From: an uncultured Planctomycetia bacterium
Lineage (GTDB): Bacteria > Planctomycetota > UBA1135 > GCA-002686595
Length of the DNA stretch: 27,919 nt
Assembly (NCBI GenBank): GCA_937952135.1
Contig: CALFYL010000351.1
Coordinates: 1-27,919, forward strand
Direction of reading: 5' to 3'
Positions within the stretch are counted from its first letter, which is position 1; each line of letters opens with the position of its first letter. The notes beneath the pieces are model-generated. The model had not been told where the DNA came from. It worked only from the letters and a program-made list of their open reading frames with translations, and did not search any database. A program made the translations under genes and the position numbers. This document shows positions 15,176 through 23,400 of the stretch, piece after piece.

Positions 15176-16543
15176 TCAGGCCGACTCGAACCTGCCCGTG
15201 AAGTGCGGCAGGTACGGAGGCCGGTAGGTCATCCGCAAGCCGCGCAACGTCGGCGCGCGCTCGGCGACCTCGGCCGCGAGCTCGATGACGCGGTCGATGT
15301 GGCTCTGCGTGTAGACGCGCCGCGGGATCGCGAGGCGCACGAGCTCGTTGCGAGCCGGAACGAAGCTGCCGTCGCTCGCCTGCTTCCCGAACATCACCGA
15401 GCCGATCTCGCAGGAGCGAATCCCGCCGTGCAAGAAGAGCTCGCACGCCAGCGCCTGTCCGGGGAACTGCTCGGGCGGAATGTGCGGCAGGAGCGCGCGC
15501 GCGTCGACGTACACCGCGTGCCCTCCCGGGGGCTGCACGGTGCGGATCCCGGCGCGGTTCAGGCCGTGCGCGAGGTACGCGGTGCTCTGCGCGCGGTACG
15601 CGAGGTAGCTCTCGTCGAGCACTTCGTGCAGGCCGACCGCCATCGCCTCGAGGTCGCGCGCCGAACACCCGCCGTAGGTCGGAAAGCCCTCGGTCAAGAT
15701 CAACAGGTTGCGCGCGCGCCCCGCGAGTTCGTCGTCGTTCAGCGCGAGGAATCCGCCCATGTTCACGAGCGCATCCTTCTTGCCGCTCACGGTGCAGCCG
15801 TCCGCGAGCGAGAACACTTCGCGCGCGATCTCGCCCACCGAACGCCCGCCCTGACCCGGCTCGCGCTGCTTGATGAACCAGCAGTTCTCGGCGAAACGGC
15901 ACGCGTCGAGAATGAACGCAATCCCCGCCGCGCGCAGGATGCGCGACACGCCGCGCAGGTTCTCGAGACTCACCGGCTGGCCGCCCGCGGTGTTGTTCGT
16001 GATCGTCACCATGCCGAGCGGAATGTCGGCGCGCCGCTCGCGCACCACCTGCTCGAGCCGCGCGAGGTCGATGTTGCCCTTGAAGGGATGCGGGTCCTGC
16101 GGATCGCTGGCCTGCGCGATCACCAGGTCGAGCGCTTCGCCGCCGCCGTACTCGATGTTCGCGCGCGTCGTGTCGAAGTGGCAGTTGCTCGGAATCACGC
16201 TGCCCTTCTTCACTGTCAGCGAGAACAGGATGCGCTCCGCCGCGCGGCCCTGGTGCGTCGGAATGATGTTGCGGTAGCCGCACAGATCGCGCACCGCTGT
16301 TTCGAAGCGCTGGAACGAACGCGAGCCGGCGTAGCTCTCGTCGGCGCGCATGACCGCCGCCCACTGCTCCGTCGACATCGCCGCCTGCCCCGAGTCCGTG
16401 AGGAAGTCGAAGGTCACCGCTTCCGCCGGCACCAGGAACAAGTTCCCCCCCGCTGCGCGCAGGTAGTCCTCGCGCTGCTCGCGCGTGTGCAAGGCCAGGG
16501 ACTCGACGACTTTGATCTTGAACGGCTCGAAAATGACGGGCAC
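15176..16543 (-). CDS. tnaA: Tryptophanase-type beta-eliminating lyase (PLP enzyme)
   Basis: 455 residues, fold-type I PLP enzyme. GTG 16543 is fixed by GGAGGT 5 nt upstream (16554-16549). Conserved pieces are DESYAGSRSF, PTHQGRAAE, the PLP lysine in SGKKD (K256), EGFPTYGG, and R403 in LVRLAIPR for the substrate carboxylate. Tryptophanase and tyrosine phenol-lyase are closely related. Two discriminating sites favour tryptophanase: Asp124 (NCHFDTTR; Asp in TnaA, Thr in phenol-lyase) and Ile380 (CEIGS; Ile/Val in TnaA, Arg in phenol-lyase). Other stretches, such as YADGCT-like LADGCTVSGKKDALVN, look more like phenol-lyase. The expected reaction is L-tryptophan to indole, pyruvate and ammonia. 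No TnaC-like leader peptide was recognised upstream, and no Trp permease is adjacent. Confidence 0.88.
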   Translation of the reverse strand: MPVIFEPFKIKVVESLALHTREQREDYLRAAGGNLFLVPAEAVTFDFLTDSGQAAMSTEQWAAVMRADESYAGSRSFQRFETAVRDLCGYRNIIPTHQGRAAERILFSLTVKKGSVIPSNCHFDTTRANIEYGGGEALDLVIAQASDPQDPHPFKGNIDLARLEQVVRERRADIPLGMVTITNNTAGGQPVSLENLRGVSRILRAAGIAFILDACRFAENCWFIKQREPGQGGRSVGEIAREVFSLADGCTVSGKKDALVNMGGFLALNDDELAGRARNLLILTEGFPTYGGCSARDLEAMAVGLHEVLDESYLAYRAQSTAYLAHGLNRAGIRTVQPPGGHAVYVDARALLPHIPPEQFPGQALACELFLHGGIRSCEIGSVMFGKQASDGSFVPARNELVRLAIPRRVYTQSHIDRVIELAAEVAERAPTLRGLRMTYRPPYLPHFTGRFESA

Positions 16544-16548
16544 AAGGC

Positions 16549-16554
16549 ACCTCC
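16549..16554 (-). promoter_or_regulatory. Ribosome binding site deciding the tnaA start
   Basis: GGAGGT on the minus strand, 5 nt before GTG 16543. It is one of the few strong Shine-Dalgarno sequences in the window and rules out the in-frame starts further upstream. Confidence 0.85.
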
Positions 16555-16688
16555 AAACCGGCGACCTTCGCAAGCGCGCCCGAGCACCGCCATACGCAAT
16601 CGGTCGGTCGCCGCCCGAATCAGCTCGACCGCTCGGCGGATTGAGTCGGAGGCCTCGTTCGATTTTGCGCGTGGTCGGAAATCAAACC

Positions 16689-16783
16689 GGACAGCCCTTT
16701 GGCTGCCCGGCGCATTGAAAGCTTCGGGCAGCCCAGAGGCTGCCCGGCGCATTGAAAGCTTCGGGCAGCCCAGAGGCTGCCCG
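16689..16783 (-). repeat. Three tandem 37-bp hairpin repeats
   Basis: Units begin at 16689, 16726 and 16763 with period 37; the third is cut after its hairpin. Each holds an 8-bp stem, GGGCAGCC pairing with GGCTGCCC (one G-to-A change in the first unit), and the first two share the linker CGGCGCATTGAAAGCTTC. The sequence lies after the secreted-protein gene and upstream of tnaA, both on the minus strand. It is hairpin C of the module at 103-181, multiplied. Confidence 0.92.
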
Positions 16784-16784
16784 A

Positions 16785-16844
16785 AAGAGTCGTGCTCACT
16801 TGGCTCGCGCAGGTGCGCGAGCCAGCGAGCGAGCTTCAGCTCGC
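16785..16844 (-). repeat. Hairpin module, copy 2 (hairpins A and B plus spacer)
   Basis: Read on the minus strand: hairpin A at 16844-16829 (arms GCGAGC, loop TGAA), hairpin B at 16824-16801 (arms TGGCTCGCGC, loop ACCT), then the spacer GAGCACGACTCTT (16797-16785), then hairpin C at 16763-16783. Arms and spacer equal those at 103-181; all three loops differ. The remaining sequence of the 333-bp gap 16544-16876 holds the tnaA leader and nothing else I recognise. Confidence 0.9.
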
Positions 16845-16876
16845 GAACAGAGTTTCGCGAGCCGCTCGGCCGTGGA

Positions 16877-18715
16877 TCACGGCTGGCAGGTCATCTCGAC
16901 AGCGTCCGAGAGATTGGTCGTCTTCGGGGCCGGCGGGTCGCGGAACCACGCCTGCGCGTAGACCTTGTTGCCGACGGAGAACGGGTTGCCGAGCGCGCCG
17001 GGGTTGGCGCCTTGGTACGCGTTCCAGTCGAGCGTGAAGGCGCCGTTGCACTGACCGGCGGTGCCGCCGGCGGCTTGCGTGCCGGTGCGTTGGTTCGGCG
17101 ACTTGACGCACAGGAAGCTCGTGCTGCCCACGCCCCACGACGACGGGGTGAAGCCGGTGTTGTTCACACCGTAGAAGATCAGACCTTGCTTCTGGCCTTC
17201 GACGTTCGCGACGTTGAGCACGCACGGGTTGGCGAAGGAGACGCTCGGCTGCGCCGTCGCCGTGATGGTGGCGTTGCAGTTGTTCGTCGTCGTGCCGGCC
17301 GTGCAGTAGCTGACCGGACCGCTCGTGCAGTTGTAGCGGAACGTGCCGTTCCACACGCGCGGCGAGAAGGGCGTCGACACGAACAGCGTCGCCTGACCCT
17401 TGCCCAGCGTGAGCGTCACGTCCGAGTTGGCGTAGAACTGGTTCGCACCGTTGCCGTTCGTGTAGGTGTGGCCGGCGCCGATGATGCGCAGCGCCATGCC
17501 GGTCACGCCGGGCGTCAACACGAAGTCGGGGACGTCGACCAGCGAAGGCGTGAAGTTGCCCGTCGAAACGCCGTTGCCCGTGGAAACCAGGGTCCACGGC
17601 ACGGAGTTCTGCTCGAAGCCGACGTACGTGCCGGCCTTGGTCCACACCTCGAGCGTGAAGGGAGTGCCCGCGGTGGCGTTCGCGTTCGTGTTCAACTCCG
17701 ACACCGTGATGCCGGCGGGATTGAGCACGTCGACGTCGAAGTACACCGCCGCGCCCGAGGACAGGCCGTTGCCTCCGGTGTAGGCCACGGTCGTCAGCGA
17801 CGGCCCGTTGCAGCCCGCGGGAATGTCGTTCGTGACGAAGTTGCGCGTCACCGACCACGGTCCGACGTTGGCGCCGGACACGCCTCGCGCGCGCCAGGTG
17901 TGCGGCCCCGCCGCGAGGTTGTTCGCGGTGTGACTGAGCCCACCGACCGCGGTCACCACGCCGTCGACATCGACTTCGTAGCTCGTCGCGCACGGGACCG
18001 TGCCCCAGGTCAACGTTGCGCTGCTACCCCACAAGTTGGCGTTGTCCGCCGGGGTCGTCAACGTCGGCGCCGCCGTCGGACCGGACGGAACCTGCGGCGT
18101 GCCGAAGCAGATGTCGAAGCTCGTCAGGTTGCCCGCGTCGGCGCCGACCCAGTCGTACGCCGTGACGGTCCAGACGCCGGTCGATGCCGGGATCGAGTCC
18201 AGCGGCGTGTTGAAGATGCCATTCGTGCCCGAAGGCCACGGATTGGCGGAGCCGAAGAACTGGTCGTAGGTGCCCGGCGCGAGGATCGCCACGCCGGTGC
18301 ACGAGGCGGGCAGAGGTTGGCCGGCGCCGGTGCACGGCGCGACCAGCGTGTAGTCGCCGTTGAAGTCGCACGAAGTGATGCCCGAGGTGCCGCGGCACCA
18401 GACATTGTGTTGACCGCCCGTGGGATCGGTCAGAACGAACTGCACGTCGGAGAGCCAAGTGTGCGTCAGGCCGAAGAACTTGAGCTCGGTGACCACGGTC
18501 GCGCCCGGCGGAATCGCGGCGACGTTGATCGTGAACACGCCGGGTGTCGGCGGCAGCACGGTGGGGAACGAGGTTCCCCCGCCGCCGCCCGTGCCCGAAG
18601 CCGGAATGAGGCCGCCCGTACCGCCGACTTCGCAGCCGATGGTCTGAGCCGTCGCCGTCGCACCAAACAGCACCGTCGTCGCCAGAACACTGGCGAACAA
18701 GAGCGTTCGATTCAT
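16877..18715 (-). CDS. Secreted multidomain protein: P-domain, Fn3-like domain and Cys-rich C-terminal domain
   Basis: 612 residues. ATG 18715 has AGGAA about 8 nt upstream and gives a clear signal peptide (MNRTLLFASVLATTVLFGATATA). Residues ~50-190 resemble the proprotein-convertase P-domain (LSDVQFVLTDPTGGQ, WTVTAYDWVGADAGNLTSFDICFG). Residues ~195-290 look fibronectin-like (PTLTTPADNANLWG, ATSYEVDVDG, GPHTWRARGV). A Gly/Thr/Asn-rich beta region follows. The last 144 residues (469-612) form a Cys-rich domain ending FRDPPAPKTTNLSDAVEMTCQP, shared with the protein whose gene ends at 68. It is probably an extracellular or cell-surface adhesin or binding protein; no catalytic residues are seen. 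Asn and Thr content is much higher than in its neighbours. Confidence 0.88.
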   Translation of the reverse strand: MNRTLLFASVLATTVLFGATATAQTIGCEVGGTGGLIPASGTGGGGGTSFPTVLPPTPGVFTINVAAIPPGATVVTELKFFGLTHTWLSDVQFVLTDPTGGQHNVWCRGTSGITSCDFNGDYTLVAPCTGAGQPLPASCTGVAILAPGTYDQFFGSANPWPSGTNGIFNTPLDSIPASTGVWTVTAYDWVGADAGNLTSFDICFGTPQVPSGPTAAPTLTTPADNANLWGSSATLTWGTVPCATSYEVDVDGVVTAVGGLSHTANNLAAGPHTWRARGVSGANVGPWSVTRNFVTNDIPAGCNGPSLTTVAYTGGNGLSSGAAVYFDVDVLNPAGITVSELNTNANATAGTPFTLEVWTKAGTYVGFEQNSVPWTLVSTGNGVSTGNFTPSLVDVPDFVLTPGVTGMALRIIGAGHTYTNGNGANQFYANSDVTLTLGKGQATLFVSTPFSPRVWNGTFRYNCTSGPVSYCTAGTTTNNCNATITATAQPSVSFANPCVLNVANVEGQKQGLIFYGVNNTGFTPSSWGVGSTSFLCVKSPNQRTGTQAAGGTAGQCNGAFTLDWNAYQGANPGALGNPFSVGNKVYAQAWFRDPPAPKTTNLSDAVEMTCQP

Positions 18716-18991
18716 GGAAGCGTTCCTAAGTGAAAGATCTTTGGGGGACGCGCTCGGAGACGCCTCCTCGCGCGCTAGCTCGAGAGCTTCCGCCAAGGCT
18801 ACTCCTACAGAAACAAAACAGGGGGGCCGGCTAGGCGAAAACTCCGACGTCCCCCACGGCGCCGGCGACAGCTCGGAGAAAGGGCTTTCCGCCCCAAGGC
18901 GTCCCGCGCCCCCGAGCTCGGAATTTCGGCCCCCTTTCCAGGCGCCCGTCCTTCGCCTCGCCCCAGCCGGCCCATCCCGCCGCCGGGCTCG

Positions 18992-20773
18992 CTACCGCGC
19001 GCGGCCAGTCTTCGGGTCGACCTCGAGCCCGAGGCGCTGGTGCTCTTCGACGAAGAACAGGAACCCCAGCATCATCTCGTCGACGGTCTGCTGTCCGAAG
19101 CGCACGGCCGCGCTCGGGTCGGGGTTGTAGGGGTTGAACTTCGAGTTGTCGAAGTGCGCGAGCACGCTGACCTTCGTGCCCGCGGGGAATCGCTGCGCCC
19201 CCGGCGCCCAGCGGTACGACTGCTGCCAATCGAAGTTGTAGTTCGGCACGCGCAGCAGGATCTCGTCGCGGCCGTCTGGGTAGCTCGCGCTGAAGGTCAT
19301 GTCGCGTCCGCGAAGGTGCATGTGCGCGAACATGCCGACGCCGATCGAGTCCGCGGCGAACTTGCGCTGCGCTCGCACCGCATGCGCCGCAGCGAAGGGC
19401 GGGATCTCGAAGCGCGACGTCTGGATCTGGAAGTGCTGCATCCGCTGCTCGACCTTCGCGCGCGGAAAGCGCAGGCCGACCGAGAGCTTCGCGCGCTCCG
19501 CCGCGCCGGTCGTGACGAAGTGCGTCTGCAATCCGACCAGCGAGCCCGCTGGGATCAACACCGCGACGCCTTCGCCGCAGTCGAGCGGATCGCCGCCCGG
19601 CACGTAGCCCGTGAGGAAGTTCTCGCTCTTGAACGACTCGGTGAACTTGAAGAATCCGAGGTTCGCGTGGTGCACGACGCGCGGGTTGTCGGTCGCGATC
19701 TCGATCGCTTCGACCCAGGTGTCGTGGAGGAACACGTGGCTGAACACGATGTAGCGGTACGGCACGTAGCCGCTCGCCGGCAGCTCGCTGTCCTTCTGCT
19801 GCTCGAGCACGAGGTCGGGATCTCCGATGCGCCAGCGTTGCGCGGGAAATTCGCGCGCCGGCGGCGCGTTCGCGAGGTCCCCCGCGGGCGCTCCGGCGAG
19901 CGCCCAGCCCACGAGCATGTCGCGCTCCTCGTCGGTGATGTTCGGCGCGTTCACGATCGCGCCGTGGCGCGGCGACGCGAACCACGGCGGCATGCGGCGC
20001 TCGCGCACGACCTCGGCGATCGTCGCGGCGCGCCGCGCGACCTCGGAGTGCGTGAGCAACGCGAACGGCGCGGCGGTCCCCGGGCGATGGCAGTCCTGGC
20101 AGGCGCGTTGAACGATCGGCGCGATGTCGCGCGACCAGGTGAGCTCGGGCCGCGGCGCGGGCGGGCCGAGTTCCTCGAGCGCGCAGCCGTCGACGGCGGT
20201 CTGCGCGACTTCCACCGGACGCTGCGCGAGCACGTCCTCGAGCGCGAGCTCGAGGTCCGCGCGGCCCGGCGTCGGGTTCGCGCCGCCGAGGCGGTACTGC
20301 GAATCGAAGCGGCCGCGGTAGCGGAGCCTGCGCTGGGCGTCGAGCACCATGAAGTGCGGCGTGCGCTCGGCGCCGAGCGCCTTGGCCACCGCGCCGTCGA
20401 AGTCCTTCACGAAGGGGAACGCCGCCTCGCTCTCGACCTGCGACTCGGCCATCGCCTGCACGGAGTCGAGCGGGCCGACGTTCACGACGAGGAACTGCAC
20501 GCCGCGCGCGCGCAGCTTCGACTCGAGCTCGACGAAGCGCGGCAGATAGCGGCGCGCGAGCGGGCAATCGGTGGTCGCGAACATCACCGCGAGCGCGCGG
20601 AACTCGCCCAGCTCCGCCGACGTGCGGGGAAGGCCGCGGGTGTCGACGAAGCGAAGCTCGCCGACGTCGGCGCCGAGCGCCGGGCCTTCGCCGGCTCGCA
20701 GCGGCGCGGCCGCCGCGACCCAGGCGGCCAGCGCGAGCACGACCCGAAACGAAAGCGGCCACGGCGATGCCAT
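18992..20773 (-). CDS. Exported redoxin / cytochrome c / copper type II monooxygenase-like fusion protein
   Basis: 593 residues with signal peptide MASPWPLSFRVVLALAAWVAAAAPLRA. Residues 30-190 are a thioredoxin-like (AhpC/TlpA) domain with a single Cys70 in TTDCPLARRYLP. Residues 210-300 form a c-type cytochrome with CQDCH at 225-229. Residues 315-593 match the peptidylglycine/dopamine monooxygenase fold. All copper ligands seem present: HH 368-369 and H418 (CuH site), H484-x-H486 and M567 in DEM (CuM site). The two paired Cys of a reducing thioredoxin are not present. It may be a heme-fed copper oxygenase or redox sensor in the periplasm; the substrate is unknown. It lies between the PilZ gene (61 bp upstream) and the secreted-protein gene (276 bp downstream); that gap holds only a GC-rich leader with no gene seen. 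Confidence 0.88.
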   Translation of the reverse strand: MASPWPLSFRVVLALAAWVAAAAPLRAGEGPALGADVGELRFVDTRGLPRTSAELGEFRALAVMFATTDCPLARRYLPRFVELESKLRARGVQFLVVNVGPLDSVQAMAESQVESEAAFPFVKDFDGAVAKALGAERTPHFMVLDAQRRLRYRGRFDSQYRLGGANPTPGRADLELALEDVLAQRPVEVAQTAVDGCALEELGPPAPRPELTWSRDIAPIVQRACQDCHRPGTAAPFALLTHSEVARRAATIAEVVRERRMPPWFASPRHGAIVNAPNITDEERDMLVGWALAGAPAGDLANAPPAREFPAQRWRIGDPDLVLEQQKDSELPASGYVPYRYIVFSHVFLHDTWVEAIEIATDNPRVVHHANLGFFKFTESFKSENFLTGYVPGGDPLDCGEGVAVLIPAGSLVGLQTHFVTTGAAERAKLSVGLRFPRAKVEQRMQHFQIQTSRFEIPPFAAAHAVRAQRKFAADSIGVGMFAHMHLRGRDMTFSASYPDGRDEILLRVPNYNFDWQQSYRWAPGAQRFPAGTKVSVLAHFDNSKFNPYNPDPSAAVRFGQQTVDEMMLGFLFFVEEHQRLGLEVDPKTGRAR

Positions 20774-20834
20774 GGCCGACTGTTTTACTCGCCCGCGCGC
20801 CGCCGCGCACCCCGCGAGCGCGCGCGCCGCGGCG

Positions 20835-21593
20835 TCACTCCCAGCTCTGCTCCCACTTGGTCATCTCGGCGACGCGCCGCTCGACGAACTTGGCCAGCGT
20901 CGACGCGTTCCGGGTGAAACCGTCCGGCGCGTGGCTGTCGAACTCGAGCGACACGAGCGTCTGGTTGCTCATCGGCGTGCGGTTGCGAACCGTCGCCGTG
21001 CCGGTCAGAACGCCCTCGACGCCCGGCAGCTTGAGCGAGAGTTCGAGCTTCGCGACCTCGGCGATGCGCGCCGAGCTGTCCTTGCTGAGCGACACGCCGA
21101 TGCCCGACTCCGACACGTCGTACACGTGTCCGCTCACTTCCTCACCGCACCAGTGCAGCTTCACCTGCACCTTGCGGTCGAGCGAGGGCAGCACGCGCAC
21201 GTGGCGCCGGCGGTTGAAGTGCCGCGCGTAGAACTCGTCGAGCTGCGCGTAGAGATTGGCGACGTTGAGGAACTCGAGCCCATAGCGCACGTGGGTCTCG
21301 CCTTCGCGCGCGATGTTGGCGACGCGAGCGGTGGTCTTGATCTCGTCGCGCATCATGCTGCCGATCGCGACCTCCACCAGGTCGTCGACCTTCAGGTTGC
21401 GGTCCTTCGCAAACGGCACGCGCAGGCACACCCCGCGCGCCGACAGGTCGACGAGCTCGACGCGCAGCGCATCCCAGCCCGGCGCGATCAAGTGCGCCTC
21501 GAGGGTCTGGGACTTGGAGTTGCGCTTGCGGTAGTGCGCGCGTTGTTCGGCTCGGGTCTTGGGGATCGGGGTCGTCTTCTTCTTGAAGAACAT
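20835..21593 (-). CDS. Tandem PilZ-domain protein (probable c-di-GMP receptor)
   Basis: 252 residues. ATG 21593 is chosen because AGGAG lies about 9-12 nt upstream; the frame continues further 5' but with unconserved sequence. Two PilZ units are visible. The first has R18-x3-R22 and DLSARG (49-54); the second has R129-x3-R133 in NRRRHVR and DVSESG (159-164). Both thus keep the RxxxR and D/NxSxxG motifs that hold c-di-GMP. The lysine-rich start (MFFKKKTTPIPKT) is not a signal peptide, so the protein is cytosolic. It probably links c-di-GMP to motility, secretion or surface behaviour; no partner gene is adjacent. It precedes the redoxin fusion gene by 61 bp on the same strand. Confidence 0.88.
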   Translation of the reverse strand: MFFKKKTTPIPKTRAEQRAHYRKRNSKSQTLEAHLIAPGWDALRVELVDLSARGVCLRVPFAKDRNLKVDDLVEVAIGSMMRDEIKTTARVANIAREGETHVRYGLEFLNVANLYAQLDEFYARHFNRRRHVRVLPSLDRKVQVKLHWCGEEVSGHVYDVSESGIGVSLSKDSSARIAEVAKLELSLKLPGVEGVLTGTATVRNRTPMSNQTLVSLEFDSHAPDGFTRNASTLAKFVERRVAEMTKWEQSWE

Positions 21594-21727
21594 CGCGCGG
21601 CGCTCCTGCGCTCGGTGAGGGTCCTGGGTGCTTGCGGGCCACGTCGGCGCCGTTGCATCGATGCACTCGGGACCCGAACTTGAGCGCATCGGCGGCGTAG
21701 AAGAAGTTTCCCTAAGATCGGCGCGCC

Positions 21728-23146
<1,419 letters not shown>

Positions 23147-23222
23147 GCGCGGGCGCGCGGCGTGGAGGCGCGTCGAGCTCGGCTGAAGGAAAAGCGAAGC
23201 GCCCGCGGAACTCGCGCGCCGC

Positions 23223-23242
23223 CGCGGCGTTGAAGCGCCGCG
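23223..23242 (+). terminator. Hairpin after the aldehyde dehydrogenase gene
   Basis: CGCGGCG (23223-23229) pairs with CGCCGCG (23236-23242) around a 6-nt loop, 77 bp after the stop. There is no T tract, so this is a weak call. The rest of the 254-bp gap to 23401 is Pro/Arg-codon-like GC-rich sequence with a CT-rich run before the next ATG and no recognisable gene. Confidence 0.4.
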
Positions 23243-23400
23243 TGCTCACCGCGCCGACCCGCTCCCGGCGCCTGAGTCAGGGTCCGCAGCCCGGCGAGCT
23301 GCGCCCCACCTCCGCTCCCGCCACCGAACCCGCTTCGATCGAACGAGCCCGTCGACCGCGCTCGACGATCGAGCCCCTCGACCGGCCCCCCCTCTCTCTC

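Noticed and set aside
16689..16783. CRISPR array
   Set aside because: The 37-bp units are contiguous with no unique spacers and each is a hairpin; no cas gene is present.
16555..16876. TnaC-like leader peptide for tryptophanase
   Set aside because: No short frame with a ribosome binding site and the critical Trp/Pro arrangement was found.
15203..18733. Very long (about 1,180 codons) open frame on the plus strand
   Set aside because: It runs antisense through tnaA, the hairpin repeats and the secreted-protein gene without any recognisable domain. It is a GC-driven shadow frame.
18716..18991. c-di-GMP riboswitch in the leader of the secreted-protein gene (GGGACGC-like string)
   Set aside because: Only one short string matches; the GCAAA receptor segments and stem order are absent.
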